Origin: a bacterium
GTDB taxonomy: Bacteria > CAIWAD01
Reading direction: 5' to 3'
Assembly: GCA_030429345.1 (NCBI GenBank)
Contig: JAUIFJ010000017.1
Location: forward strand, 1-64,000
DNA: 64,000 nt
A model generated the notes under the pieces. That model searched no databases, was not told where the DNA came from, and saw nothing but the letters and a program-made list of their open reading frames with translations. Positions 1 to 9,475 of the stretch are shown piece after piece. A program made the translations under genes and the position numbers. Position 1 is the first letter of the stretch, and each line of letters starts with the position of its first letter.

Positions 1-10
1 CCCCGCCGCC

Positions 11-66
11 GGGACTTTCCGATAGGAAAGTCCCAGTCGCAAGCCTGAGCGCAGCGCAGGCTTGCG
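11..66 (-). terminator. Two tandem hairpins after the decarboxylase operon
   Basis: Two perfect 10-bp stems lie just past the stop codon of the beta-subunit gene: 38-47 pairs with 57-66 around a 9-nt loop, and 11-20 pairs with 25-34 around a GATA loop. Both sit immediately downstream of a leftward operon, the position expected of a transcription end or 3' stabiliser. No T-run follows within the window, so an intrinsic terminator is inferred from position and structure only. Confidence 0.55.
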
Positions 67-69
67 AAC

Positions 70-1209
70 CTACATGAGGTAAGCCATCAGGATACCCGCC
101 GCCACGGCCGAGCCGATCACGCCGCTGACGTTGGGAGCCATGGCATGCATCAGCAGGTAGTTGCTCGGGTCCTCCTTGATGCCCAGATGCTGTACGACAC
201 GGGCCGAATCGGGCACGGCGCTGACGCCGGCGGCGCCGACCATGGGGTTGATGCGGTCCTCCTCCTTCAGCACCAGGTTCATCCCCTTGGCGAAGAGAAT
301 GCCGCCCGCCGTGGCGATGGCGAAGGAGATCGCGCCGAGCACGAAGATCAGGATCGACTGCGGGGTGAGGAAGGTCGTCGCCTGGGTGCTGGCGCCCACC
401 GTGACACCTAGCAGGATGGTGACGATGTCGATCATCGAGGTCCGCGCCGTGTCCCCCAGGCGGCGTGTCACGCCGCTTTCCTTCAGCAGGTTGCCGAAGA
501 AGAGCATGCCCAGAAGCGGCAGCGCTCCCGGCGAGACGAAGCAGGTCAGCAGCAGTCCGACGATCGGAAAGAGCATGCGTTCCAGGCGGCTCACGCTGCG
601 CGGCGGCTTCATGCGCATGCGGCGTTCCTTCTCGCTGGTCAGCAGCTTGATGATCGGAGGCTGGATCACGGGCACCAGGGCCATGTAGCTGTAGGCGGCG
701 ATGGCGATCGCCCCGATCAGTTCCGGTGCCAGGCGGCTGGAAAGGAAGATCGCCGTCGGGCCGTCGGCCCCCCCGATGATCCCGATGGCCGCCGCCTGAT
801 CGGGAGTGAAGCCGAGTGTCACGGCAGCGAGGAAGGTCAGGAAAATGCCCACCTGGGCCGCCGCGCCGAGCAGCATCAGCTTGGGGTTCGAAAGCAGCGC
901 GCTGAAGTCGGTCATCGCGCCGATGCCCAGGAAGATCAGCGGCGGGTAGACGCCCTTCAACACTCCCTGGTAGAGGTAGTTCATCACGCTGCCCGACTCG
1001 TAGATGCCGATGTTCAGCCCCACGCCCTCCAGGAAGGGAATGTTGCCGATCAGGATGCCGAAGCCGATCGGCACCAGCAGCAGGGGCTCGTATTCCTTCT
1101 TGATCGCCAGGTAGATGAAGATCAGGCCCACGGCGATCATCACCAGGTGCCCCGCCGTCAGGTTGGCGAAGCCGGTGAAGCGGAAGAACTGTTCCAGGCC
1201 GCCCATCAC
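70..1209 (-). CDS. mmdB: Sodium-pumping decarboxylase, beta subunit
   Basis: This is the integral-membrane subunit of a biotin-dependent sodium-pumping decarboxylase (OadB/MmdB/GcdB family). It decarboxylates carboxybiotin and couples this to Na+ export. About ten hydrophobic segments are visible, and the family segment GIIGGADGPTAIFLSSRLAP (near residues 143-162) contains the conserved Asp of the ion pathway. The 379-residue length is normal for the family. It is last in the operon mmdA-mmdD-mmdC-mmdB. The start is GTG at 1209 or ATG at 1206; the stop of the biotin protein (TGA, 1206-1208) overlaps it, implying translational coupling. The substrate (methylmalonyl-CoA rather than oxaloacetate) is inferred from the partner carboxyltransferase. 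Confidence 0.93.
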   Translation of the reverse strand: MMGGLEQFFRFTGFANLTAGHLVMIAVGLIFIYLAIKKEYEPLLLVPIGFGILIGNIPFLEGVGLNIGIYESGSVMNYLYQGVLKGVYPPLIFLGIGAMTDFSALLSNPKLMLLGAAAQVGIFLTFLAAVTLGFTPDQAAAIGIIGGADGPTAIFLSSRLAPELIGAIAIAAYSYMALVPVIQPPIIKLLTSEKERRMRMKPPRSVSRLERMLFPIVGLLLTCFVSPGALPLLGMLFFGNLLKESGVTRRLGDTARTSMIDIVTILLGVTVGASTQATTFLTPQSILIFVLGAISFAIATAGGILFAKGMNLVLKEEDRINPMVGAAGVSAVPDSARVVQHLGIKEDPSNYLLMHAMAPNVSGVIGSAVAAGILMAYLM

Positions 1210-1649
1210 TCGCTCCCCACTTCGACCAGCAGCGCGCCCTCGAGCACGCTGTCGCCCTGTGAGACATGCAGCTTGCGGATCACGCCGGCCATGTCGGTGC
1301 GGATCTCGTTCTCCATCTTCATCGCCTCGAGGATCATCAGCACCTGGCCGCGGTCGACGCTGTCGCCTTCCTTGACCTTCAGCTCGAGCACGCTGCCGGG
1401 CAGCGGGGACACCACCTTCCCGGTGCCCTTGGCGGCGTCCGGCGGAGCGGTGCGCCCCGGCTTGTCGGAGGCCGTGGGCACGGCCGCCGGCCGCACCAGC
1501 CTGGGCGTCTTGCTGGACTTCTTCTTCTCCTCGTGGATCTCGACCTCGTAGTCCGTGCCGTTGACATTGACCCGGGCGATGTCGTCCTCGAGGCTCTCGA
1601 TCTGGACCTCGTAGCGGTTGCCGTGTATGGTGAACTGGTATTTCTTCAT
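1206..1649 (-). CDS. mmdC: Biotin carboxyl carrier subunit of decarboxylase
   Basis: This 147-residue protein carries biotin between the carboxyltransferase and the membrane decarboxylase. The C-terminal half is a biotinyl/lipoyl domain with the canonical EAMKMENE motif (near residue 110), whose central Lys is the biotinylation site. Residues 1-45 form a small conserved N-terminal part, followed by a Lys/Pro/Ala-rich flexible linker, as in MmdC and OadA C-termini. It should be modified by the BirA ligase encoded at 17148-17930. It overlaps the mmdB start and follows the OadG-like subunit by 17 nt. Confidence 0.92.
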   Translation of the reverse strand: MKKYQFTIHGNRYEVQIESLEDDIARVNVNGTDYEVEIHEEKKKSSKTPRLVRPAAVPTASDKPGRTAPPDAAKGTGKVVSPLPGSVLELKVKEGDSVDRGQVLMILEAMKMENEIRTDMAGVIRKLHVSQGDSVLEGALLVEVGSE

Positions 1650-1666
1650 TGTGTGACTCCGGTTGC

Positions 1667-2101
1667 TCAGCGATCCGTGCTGCGACGCTTGGGGTTCAGG
1701 CGGAAGGACGAGGGCCGCTGGGGCCGCTGTCCGAAACCGCGCAGGCCGTAGATCTTCGAACTCCAGGGCCGGTAGATGCTCTCGCGGCGCTCGATGGTCA
1801 GCACCGCGCTCTCCAGGTCGTGCAGCTCGTTCGTATACAAATGCAGGGCCATGGCGATGGCCGCGTTGACATCGCCCGCGTGCTCCACCACTTCCTCCAC
1901 GTGCTCGGGGCGCGCTTTCCGCGAGCGGCGCGCGAGCCCCTTCTGGAAGAGCGTGAAGATCACCGCCAGCGAGACCAGCACCAGGAAGACCACGGCATAG
2001 CCGACCAGTCCCATCATCCAGTGCGCCTGGACCAGGTTGTCCAGGCTGATATGCAGTTGGCCCAGCCCGCCCTGGGCCGCGGCCGCGGGTACAGCGTGCA
2101 T
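1667..2101 (-). CDS. mmdD: OadG/MmdD-like small membrane subunit
   Basis: This 144-residue protein has one clear transmembrane segment (about residues 30-53) and a charged cytosolic tail. That is the architecture of the gamma/delta subunit (OadG/MmdD), which anchors and stabilises the sodium-pumping decarboxylase complex. A short Ala-rich stretch precedes the membrane span. The tail contains AAIAMALHLY, like the segment in OadG proteins that contacts the carboxyltransferase. It lies between mmdA and mmdC, the usual gene order. Sequence conservation in this family is weak, so the call rests mainly on topology and context. Confidence 0.82.
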   Translation of the reverse strand: MHAVPAAAAQGGLGQLHISLDNLVQAHWMMGLVGYAVVFLVLVSLAVIFTLFQKGLARRSRKARPEHVEEVVEHAGDVNAAIAMALHLYTNELHDLESAVLTIERRESIYRPWSSKIYGLRGFGQRPQRPSSFRLNPKRRSTDR

Positions 2102-2109
2102 CGATCCCC

Positions 2110-3669
2110 CTAGAGCGGAATGTTGCCGTGTTTCTTCGGCGGGTTGTTTTCCTTCTTCGTCGCCAGCATGCGCAGGGCGCGGATCACGCGGAAGCGTGTG
2201 TTGCGCGGCTCGATGATGTCGTCGATGTAGCCGTGTTTCGCCGCCACGTAGGGGTTGGCGAAGGTGTCCTTGTACTCCTGCTCCTTCTCGGCCAGGAAGG
2301 AGGCGCGCTTCTCCGCGTCCTCGATGCCGCGGGCCTCGCGGGCGAAGAGGATCTCGACGGCGCCCTTGGGCCCCATCACGGCGATCTCGGCCGCCGGCCA
2401 GGCGTAGTTGATGTCGCCGCGCAGGTGCTTGGAGCTCATCACGTCGTAGGCGCCTCCGTAGGCCTTGCGCAGGATCACGGTCACCTTGGGCACCGTCGCT
2501 TCGCCGTAGGCGAAGAGCAGCTTGGCGCCGTGGGTGATGATGCCGCCGTACTCCTGCGCCGTACCGGGCAGGAAGCCGGGCACGTCGACCAGGGTCAGCA
2601 GGGGAATGTTGAAGGCGTCGCAGAAGCGCACGAAGCGCGCCGCCTTGCGGCTGGCGTTGATGTCGAGCACGCCGGCCAGGTAGCAGGGCTGGTTGGCGAC
2701 GATGCCGACGGGCATGCCGTTGAAGCGCGCGAAGCCGGTGACGATGTTCATCGCCCAGTTGCGGTGGACCTCGACGAACTCGTTCTCGTCGGCGATCGAG
2801 TGGATCACGTCCTTGACGTCGTAGGGCTTGTTCGGGTTGTCGGGGATCAGCGTGTTCAGGCCGTCGTCGACGCGCTCGATGGGGTCGGCGCAGCCGGCCA
2901 GCGGCGGATCCTCCAGATTGTTCTGCGGCAGGAAGCTGAGAAGCTTGCGGATCAGCTGCAGGCCCTCCTCCTCGCTGTCGACGATCATGTGTGTCACGCC
3001 GCTGCGGCTGGCGTGCACGTTGGCCCCGCCCAGCTGCTCCTCGTCGACCTCTTCCCCGGTGACCGTCTTGACCACCTTGGGCCCGGTGACGAACATGTAG
3101 CTCGTGCCCTTGGACATGATGGTGAAGTCGGTCAGCGCCGGGCTGTAGACGGCGCCGCCGGCGCAGGGCCCGAAGATGGCGCTGATCTGCGGCACGGTGC
3201 CGCTGGCCAGGATGTTGCGCTGGAAGATCTCGGCATAGCCGCCGAGGCTCATCACGCCTTCCTGGATGCGCGCGCCGCCCGAGTCGTTGAGGCCGATCAC
3301 AGGGCAGCCGACCTTCATCGCCTTGTCCATCACCTTGCAGATCTTGTTGGCGAAGGTCTCCGAGAGGCTGCCGCCGAAGACCGTGAAGTCCATGGCGTAT
3401 ACGCAGACCAGCCGGCCGTCGATGGTGCCGTAGCCGCAGACGACGCCGTCGGAGAGGATGTGCGACTTCTCCATGCCGAAGTCCGTGCAGCGGTGCGTCA
3501 CGAACATGTCGAATTCCTCGAAGCTGCCTTCGTCCAGCAGCATCTCGACGCGCTCGCGCGCCGTATACTTGCCGCGAGCGTGCTGCTTCTCGATGCGCTG
3601 CTCGCCGCCGCCCAAACGGGCTTCCTCGCGACGCTTCATCAGCAGGCGGATGCGTTCACTCATTTCCAT
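2110..3669 (-). CDS. mmdA: Methylmalonyl-CoA decarboxylase alpha / acyl-CoA carboxyltransferase
   Basis: This 519-residue protein is a full-length carboxyltransferase of the MmdA/PccB family. It moves the carboxyl group from methylmalonyl-CoA to biotin, releasing propionyl-CoA. Both crotonase-like halves are present. Oxyanion-hole glycines are seen in [11 protein letters not shown] and [17 protein letters not shown] in the first half, and in [13 protein letters not shown] and [11 protein letters not shown] in the second. It heads the operon, 8 nt from the mmdD start. Because the same family supplies propionyl-CoA carboxylase beta chains, the direction is inferred from the linked membrane subunits. 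Such a pump conserves energy during succinate-to-propionate metabolism. The nested inverted repeat lies upstream. Confidence 0.93.
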   Translation of the reverse strand: MEMSERIRLLMKRREEARLGGGEQRIEKQHARGKYTARERVEMLLDEGSFEEFDMFVTHRCTDFGMEKSHILSDGVVCGYGTIDGRLVCVYAMDFTVFGGSLSETFANKICKVMDKAMKVGCPVIGLNDSGGARIQEGVMSLGGYAEIFQRNILASGTVPQISAIFGPCAGGAVYSPALTDFTIMSKGTSYMFVTGPKVVKTVTGEEVDEEQLGGANVHASRSGVTHMIVDSEEEGLQLIRKLLSFLPQNNLEDPPLAGCADPIERVDDGLNTLIPDNPNKPYDVKDVIHSIADENEFVEVHRNWAMNIVTGFARFNGMPVGIVANQPCYLAGVLDINASRKAARFVRFCDAFNIPLLTLVDVPGFLPGTAQEYGGIITHGAKLLFAYGEATVPKVTVILRKAYGGAYDVMSSKHLRGDINYAWPAAEIAVMGPKGAVEILFAREARGIEDAEKRASFLAEKEQEYKDTFANPYVAAKHGYIDDIIEPRNTRFRVIRALRMLATKKENNPPKKHGNIPL

Positions 3670-4160
3670 GGGAGTGTCCTGTGGTATAGGAAAACCGGAT
3701 CCCCAGCGCCCTCTCCTCGGGGCCTGACCGGATCCGGTTCTTCATTTGTGTCAAGGTGGGAAATCGCCCGCAAAGCCACGCGACTCCCTGCTGGCTGCAA
3801 CATTCCATAGGCAATCGGATTGTGGATTGACGCGAGTCAATTCAAGGAACTGGATAGGGAAGATCTCACGCAGAGACGCGGAGACACAGAGAGGACATTC
3901 CCTGGTCTGTCATTCACCCCGCTTCCCACCGGTGTCATCCCGTGGCTTGACCACGGGATCCGTCTCATGGCCGCAGGCAGAAGTGCCCCGGGTCTGTGCG
4001 TTCAGGTCCTTCGGTCTGCGACGCGGACAAGGATTCCGCGGTCAAGCCGCGGAATGACAGCCAAGGGGGCCGCGGAATGACAGTGTAGGGGGAAGTGGAG
4101 CAGACACAACCACAACATCCCCCGTGGTCTCCGTCTACTCCGTGCTCTCCGTGCGAGCTC
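3670..4160. repeat. Non-coding nested inverted repeat (MITE/REP-like)
   Basis: No convincing gene lies in this 490-bp gap. It holds a nested inverted repeat. The inner arms, 3934-3961 (core CCCGTGGCTTGACCACGGGA) and 4031-4058 (core TTCCGCGGTCAAGCCGCGGAA), are each palindromic and are inverted relative to one another. A truncated third copy is at 4070-4083. The outer arms are 3866-3895 (CACGCAGAGACGCGGAGACA) and about 4126-4161 (a rough complement, rich in CTCCGT). Similar GTCATTCCGCGG... palindromes recur between genes in many bacteria. The promoter of mmdA should also lie here, but I cannot identify it. Confidence 0.7.
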
Positions 4161-5096
4161 TTAAAAAAGAAACCCCAGCGAGACCAGGTGGGAACTGTCC
4201 AGGTCGGGGTGCGGACGGAAGGCGTAGTCGGCGCGCAGGCGGCGCAGTCGAATGCCGGCGCCGGCGCTCAGGCGGTTGTCGCTGATGCCGGCGCGCAGGG
4301 CCAGGACCTTCAGCGGGCGCAGCTCCAGGCCTCCGTCGAGCCAGACGCTGCGGAACTCGCCTTCCGCGTCGGCGACGGGGCCTTCCAGGTCGCCGGCCAG
4401 GGCCCATTCGCTGCGCAGGGGCAGCCCCAGCCAGGGCAAACGCCCTTCCCAGCCCAGGGCGGCGCGCCATTCGGGCCAGATGGTGTCGCTTTCGCCATCG
4501 TCCCAGAGAACGACCGTCGCCGGCACGTCCTTCAGGCTGAGACCGGCGGAGAGGCCGTAGTCCAGGCGCATGCGCAGCCCCAGGTCCAGGCCCAGCCCGG
4601 TGGCGCGCAGGCCGGCCAAATCACGGTAGACCAGTTTCAGGGAAGCGCCGGCGTCCAGGCGCTCGCCCAGGGAACGGGCGGCGGCCAGCGCCAGCAGCCA
4701 GTCGCTGCTCGAGCGGCGGTCATGGACAATCGGCCGGCCGCCGGATTCCAGGTCCAGGCCATCGGTGCGGCTGCTGAGGGGAATGTCAGGAACGGCGCTG
4801 CGGAAAAGGTAGAGCCCCCAGGCCTGCCCGCGCAGACGGCCGGTCAGGCCAATGAAATCCTGCTTGACCAGGCCGCCGAAGAGCTGGCTGTGCTGGGCGC
4901 CCACCTCGCGGCCTTCCACATCGCTCAAGAGGGCCGGATTCCACCAGCTGCGGCTGACGCCTTCGCCGAAGAGCACTCCCGTATTGCCCCGGGCGCTTTC
5001 GGCGGCGCCGATTTCCGCGCGCAGGTTGTCGCCTTCATAGCGGGTAGTGGCCAGGACCAGGGCCGGCAGAAGCAGGATGAGGAAGAGATTGCGCAG
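4161..5096 (-). CDS. PorV/PorQ-like outer-membrane beta-barrel protein
   Basis: The protein is about 311 residues. It has an N-terminal signal-like hydrophobic stretch (LFLILLLPALVLA) followed by alternating beta-strand-like segments ending in LVSLGFLF, the aromatic C-terminus typical of outer-membrane barrels. The segment GVSRSWWNPALLSD matches the 'gxxxxxxNPAgLa' block of PorV/PorQ/UPF0164 proteins, some of which are type IX secretion shuttles. No ATG, GTG or TTG begins the frame near the signal sequence. The best-placed start is CTG at 5096, behind a purine-rich CTGGAG, so the start is uncertain. The DHH gene ends 27 nt upstream. Confidence 0.7.
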   Translation of the reverse strand: MRNLFLILLLPALVLATTRYEGDNLRAEIGAAESARGNTGVLFGEGVSRSWWNPALLSDVEGREVGAQHSQLFGGLVKQDFIGLTGRLRGQAWGLYLFRSAVPDIPLSSRTDGLDLESGGRPIVHDRRSSSDWLLALAAARSLGERLDAGASLKLVYRDLAGLRATGLGLDLGLRMRLDYGLSAGLSLKDVPATVVLWDDGESDTIWPEWRAALGWEGRLPWLGLPLRSEWALAGDLEGPVADAEGEFRSVWLDGGLELRPLKVLALRAGISDNRLSAGAGIRLRRLRADYAFRPHPDLDSSHLVSLGFLF

Positions 5097-5122
5097 GGAA
5101 CGGACTCCAGCAGGGACCAGGT

Positions 5123-6160
5123 TCAGAGCTCCATCAGCGGCACGCCGTCGCGATCGCTGACCTCGATGGCTTCCAGGAAGCCCGGTACGATTGTACGCCG
5201 GAACAGCAGCCGGGTTTCCTCCAGGCCGCGTTCTCCAATGGAAAGCTGTCCGCCGGCCATGTGGGCATGGCCGCCGGCGCTGCCATGATGACCGACCAGC
5301 TGACGCGCCAGCCGTCCGGCGTGCTGCTTCTGGGTGCTGTTGCGCATGCTGAACATCAGCCGATCCTTGTTCCAGCCCCAGCAGAGCACCCACTGGGCCT
5401 GCTCCAGGCGCATGAAGGAATCGGCGACCTCGGCGATGGTGTCGCTGTGCCGTGTTTCACCCAGGTCGACCACGAGGGCATGCCCGTAGAGGCTGGCCCC
5501 TTCGGCGGCGACCTTCATCATGCGGAAATAGTCGGCGGGCACGCGGCAATGGACGATCTCGTGCAGCATCTCCCAGTCGATCTTCGAATGCAGGCTGTTC
5601 CAGGCCTTGCGATCGGCCTTTGCCGCGCCCTGGGCCATGTCGGAGGTCTCCGTGCGGATGGCGTAGTACAGCGCGGTGGCCAGGCCCTCTTCGGGCTTGA
5701 TGTTGCGGGCGCTCAGGTATTCCCAGGCGATGGTCGCCGTCGCACCGTAGCTCTCGCGGATGTCGGTGAAGACCGGCTCGTGGGGCCAGGCCTCGCCGAG
5801 AATATGGTGATCGACAATGCCGTAGGCCGCGTCCTCCGGCAGCTGGGCGCTGTTGTTGCCGGAACCGGGCTGACTGTCGAGGAAGAGGAAGAAGTCGTAG
5901 GGCTTCAGGTCCAGCCAGTAGAGGCTGCGGATCTCCAGGTCGAGGCTGGCCAGCAGGGCGCGGTTCTCGCTGCGCCCCAGTTCGCCGCCGGAGGCGATCT
6001 CCACCTCGCGGTCCTTGCTGCCCAGCAGCAGCTGGAAAGCCGCCGCGGAGGCCACGCTGTCCGGATCCGGATTGTCGTGGGTCACCAGCAGCACGCGCTT
6101 GCGGTTCCCGATCAGGTCCCGCAGCTCCTGCCACTTCTTGAGAGAGTCTTTGATCGCCAT
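5123..6160 (-). CDS. DHH/DHHA1 phosphoesterase (NrnA-like)
   Basis: This 345-residue protein belongs to the DHH superfamily of metal-dependent phosphoesterases, which includes nano-RNase/pAp phosphatase NrnA and c-di-AMP hydrolases. The N-terminal domain has HDNPDPDS (residues 29-36) and the diagnostic VDHH metal ligands. The C-terminal DHHA1 domain has the substrate-binding GGHAHMAGG motif. It lacks the RecJ core extensions, so a small-substrate role such as short RNA or nucleotide turnover is likely. The exact substrate cannot be read from sequence. ATG 6160 is the start; the lipoprotein gene ends 24 nt upstream. Confidence 0.88.
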   Translation of the reverse strand: MAIKDSLKKWQELRDLIGNRKRVLLVTHDNPDPDSVASAAAFQLLLGSKDREVEIASGGELGRSENRALLASLDLEIRSLYWLDLKPYDFFLFLDSQPGSGNNSAQLPEDAAYGIVDHHILGEAWPHEPVFTDIRESYGATATIAWEYLSARNIKPEEGLATALYYAIRTETSDMAQGAAKADRKAWNSLHSKIDWEMLHEIVHCRVPADYFRMMKVAAEGASLYGHALVVDLGETRHSDTIAEVADSFMRLEQAQWVLCWGWNKDRLMFSMRNSTQKQHAGRLARQLVGHHGSAGGHAHMAGGQLSIGERGLEETRLLFRRTIVPGFLEAIEVSDRDGVPLMEL

Positions 6161-6184
6161 GGGGTGGAATATATGGGATTGGCC

Positions 6185-7096
6185 CTAGAGCACACGCTCC
6201 AGCCGGCAGACCTTCCAGCCCTCGCCCGGGGACTGCTGCACCTCGACCCGCCAGGCTCCACTGCCGTCGACGCTTTCCAGGCGGCGGATCTCGCCGAGGG
6301 GCGGAGCCGTCAGCCGCAGCTCGCGCTGCAGCAGGCGCGGCACGCTGAGCCGCAGGCTGGGGCCCAGTTTGGTGGAATGGCCGCCGCCGGGAAGGGCCAG
6401 CAGGCGTTCCAGGCGGGCATCCTTGCGGGCCTTGCTCCACTTGCCGCGACGGGCATTGTCCAGAAAACGGTGCAGGGCGCGGAAGGCGCTTTCGTGGGGC
6501 TGTTCCGCGGCCAGGCTCCAGCCTTTGCCGTCCCGGCGGATCTCCGCCTCGTTCTCCAGCCGCCAGCTACCGCTGGCATAGCTGAAATTCCCCGACGGGT
6601 CTTCCACCAGCCGCAGGAGCAGCCGCCGGCTCTCGTCCAGGCGCAGGCAGCCATCGGCGCCTTCCGCCAGGATCCATTCCTTCAGTCCGGCCTTGCCCTT
6701 GCGCGGCGAAACGGCCTTCAACACAGACAGGCTGCCTTCGCCCTCGACCAGCAGCAGGGCGCGCTCGCCCTGCAGATCGACCAGCTGCGTCGCGCGGCCC
6801 CGGGCCACTTCCTCGGCCCGTCCACCGGGGGCCAGCCAGGCCAGCAGGCTTTCGCCCGCCAGCTGCTGCTCGATCAGCCAGCCACCAGCCAGGGCAACAG
6901 GCTCGCCGGCCAGTCCCTCGACCAGGGCCAGGCGTTCGCGGTCCGCCTCCACCCCCTGCAGGTCGAGGGCCGTGCGCTGCAGGTCCGCCAGCTCCGGAGC
7001 CGCCCGGCGCTCGGCCAGGCTCTGCTCGAGAGGCGGCAAAGGTTTGGTGCCGCAGGAGGCCAGCAGAAGGCAAAGCAGGATGAAAAGGCGATGCAT
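6185..7096 (-). CDS. Predicted lipoprotein of unknown function
   Basis: This 303-residue protein begins with a short basic and hydrophobic signal and a lipobox (LLASC; Cys15), so it should be lipidated and held in the envelope. The rest is charged and Leu/Arg/Glu-rich with alternating short beta-like segments (for example GNFSYASGSWRLENEAEIRR), reminiscent of a DUF4340-type fold, but I see no diagnostic motif. It is the first gene of a leftward set with the DHH phosphoesterase. Nothing recognisable lies in the 150 bp upstream, which separates it from the accessory island. Confidence 0.7.
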   Translation of the reverse strand: MHRLFILLCLLLASCGTKPLPPLEQSLAERRAAPELADLQRTALDLQGVEADRERLALVEGLAGEPVALAGGWLIEQQLAGESLLAWLAPGGRAEEVARGRATQLVDLQGERALLLVEGEGSLSVLKAVSPRKGKAGLKEWILAEGADGCLRLDESRRLLLRLVEDPSGNFSYASGSWRLENEAEIRRDGKGWSLAAEQPHESAFRALHRFLDNARRGKWSKARKDARLERLLALPGGGHSTKLGPSLRLSVPRLLQRELRLTAPPLGEIRRLESVDGSGAWRVEVQQSPGEGWKVCRLERVL

Positions 7097-7248
7097 GGGT
7101 TTCTCGCGGTTCCCTGTGGATCGATGGGTCTGTCTCGTCTCTATCGACAGTTTAAGGATCCAGTCGATGGCAGCGGAGGATCGGGCACTTGATCAAGGCT
7201 CGAAGTGTGATAGACCAAAAGATGCCCCCATCGCGCTTGCGCCGCGCA

Positions 7249-8777
7249 TCACTTCAAATGCAGCACCCGCTGCGGCGGAATCGCTGTGCTTCCCGGGAAT
7301 TCCAGGAAGTACTGCCCGGTGGCCAGCTGGATGAAATCGATCGTGACTTCTCCCGGGGCGCCCCCCACGCGAATCAGCGGTGACCCGATCCGCCGCCCCA
7401 GCATGTCGTAGACGCGGATGGCCTGTGCCTGCTCCATCTGTAGTCCGGCGATGTTGATCCTGGAGTTGAAGGGATTGGGGAAAATGCGGATGTCCGGGCC
7501 CGGAAGGGAGGCATAGGGTTCCACCGCCGTTGTGGGCGAATTCAGGTGGAAGGCAAGGCCGCGCTGGTAGAAAAGTTCCGGGTCCGTATACAAGATGGCC
7601 AGCATGTAGCCAGTGGGCGTGCTGCGGCCTACGGCGAACCTTCCACTTACATTAGTCGCTCAGGGCAGGACGATGCTTTCGGATAGAGTACAGTCCATGT
7701 CGATGTATGCGCACCGTGTGTCAACTTGAAGATGATCCATTGTTACAAACAGACCCGGCGAGATGACTGTTCCATGGTGATTTTCCAGGGGATCCAGATC
7801 CGTCAAACTGGCCATCAGATCACCGGAAGAGTCGATCAGCCAAACCTTCGTGGGACTCTGATGGATAATGAAATGAGACCCGGCTACTCCATTGACGGTA
7901 TGCACTGCGTTGGATACATCGGTGGCAAGGGTGTCGACTTCGACCAGATTACCCTCATCTGTGAACCTTGCACCGAGCATGATCGGGTCATCGTGGACAA
8001 GCGCCATGAATCCATCATCGATTTCAACAAACTGGCTTACGCGACCATCCAGGACCTGCGTATCCAAAGAATCACACTCATGACTGTAGCGGGTTAGATA
8101 ATAGTACGCGTCAGGAAACATGCCGTATGTAACCAGGAAGACATGCTCATCGTTGACAAAGAGTCTTCTGGGTGATTCGTTGATCTCGTAGTACTCCAAT
8201 TCACCCGTGCTTAGATCCTGTCGCACAATCCAATAGTGCGGAATCGCTGGTTCGAAATCGACTTCGAGTACGACCCAGTACGCAGAGTCTTGCCAGACAC
8301 GCAATGCCACCACTTCCCTGGCCACGCTATCCTGCCTGGCGAACACAGCCTCTTCCCAGACGACGCCTTCATCAATGTCTACAAGTACGGATTGGATTGA
8401 AATGTTGTACCAACTGGGAGAACCATCTATGCCATAGGCATAGGAAGTATCCTTGCGTTGAAGTAAAACTCTACATTCAGTAACTCGATGAGATTTGTCA
8501 TAGTAATCGCCAATTGGGGGAACGGCAAGAGTAGGTTCAACCTCATACTCACCATCGGGCCGCAGCACACAATAGGCGGATTGAAAATCCTGCGAGCGAA
8601 CCCAGGACAAAAACAACATGGAATCACGGACTTCGACAGAATGCCTTGCAACAAGGTGGTAGTCATGGAACTCTTGAAACCACTCGAAGCGTGTGGAATC
8701 GATTTGTGCAAGGGCCCGGGGGGTGATCGCAGAGTCAGTAGGGCTACGATGAAGTACACTTTTCGATTCTCCTTCAT
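7249..8777 (-). pseudogene. Decayed sorting-domain gene, copy 1
   Basis: This is a degraded copy of a secreted protein of about 510 residues. The C-terminus has IRIFPNPFNSRINIAG and a beta-rich tail ending VLHLK, a type IX-like (Por) sorting domain. Upstream, a beta-propeller-like body of about 400 residues is preserved. Compared with copy 2 at 10469-12009, two lesions are visible. One base is missing in the signal-peptide region (about 8729-8733), putting ATG 8777 (MKENRKVYFIVALLTL) out of frame with the body. CGA has become TGA at 7660-7662, splitting the frame. Body homology to copy 2 is very high. Confidence 0.85.
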
Positions 8778-8911
8778 CAATGGCGAGAGATCAACCTAAG
8801 ACCCCGGTAGAACATTTCTAACCACTGATCACAAGCACGGATCGTGTTACGTCTTTGTGCTTATGGTCTTCCAGCTGCCCAGCGTGCCTGATGCAATCGG
8901 ACCAATACCGT

Positions 8912-9364
8912 TCAGTCCCAGAACAGTTCTCCATCAAGAGGAACCTGAGTCACTTGCACCTGATACAGGGCGATACGATGGCTGTCAAGATCCGGCTCCT
9001 GCCGCTGAAGCGGTGCGTGTCCGTTCCAGGAAACGGAATCCACCTCGCGGTCGTTTCGAATAATGCTCACTTCCAACTGACCCGCTGTGTCGGGAAGCGG
9101 CAGAACGGTCAGCACAAATTCCCCGTCTGCAAGCTCACAGCGGATCTCGGGATCCGGCAGAGCCGGGAGGTCGTTCGGCACCGCCCCGCTGCCCCCGGCA
9201 TAGAAACGCGAGTTCGCGTTCTGAACCAGGGAATTCCATGTGGGCCAGGAAGTGCCCCCCGTTCGATGGAACTTCAAGGTATAGTTGTCGTAGCTGCCGA
9301 TGCGATACCCAAGCAGGAGTTCCCCGCTGGCCATTGCTGAAGCAGGGGTCCTTCCCTGGCGCAC
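8912..9364 (-). CDS. Hypothetical protein, probably a gene remnant
   Basis: This 150-codon frame has a GTG at 9364 and no signal peptide or convincing ribosome site. The translation looks like the C-terminal part of a larger secreted protein, with Trp/Gly/Asn-rich stretches (TGGTSWPTWNSLVQNANSRF) followed by a beta-sandwich-like end. It sits between the decayed copy 1 and higBA, in the island where other genes are broken. I do not recognise the family. It may be a truncated fragment carried in with the island. Confidence 0.4.
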   Translation of the reverse strand: MRQGRTPASAMASGELLLGYRIGSYDNYTLKFHRTGGTSWPTWNSLVQNANSRFYAGGSGAVPNDLPALPDPEIRCELADGEFVLTVLPLPDTAGQLEVSIIRNDREVDSVSWNGHAPLQRQEPDLDSHRIALYQVQVTQVPLDGELFWD

Positions 9365-9475
9365 CTTATGTTGTCTTAGGCGTCACCGGTACGATGACCC
9401 CCTCCGACTTCTCGCCGGGCATTTCAGACACACGGGATCTCCGTCAATATCCCTTCAGGACACAAAATGCTGTTG

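Noticed and set aside
5261-7192. A 643-codon plus-strand frame
   Set aside because: It is the antisense of the DHH and lipoprotein genes and has the same low-complexity character as other shadows.
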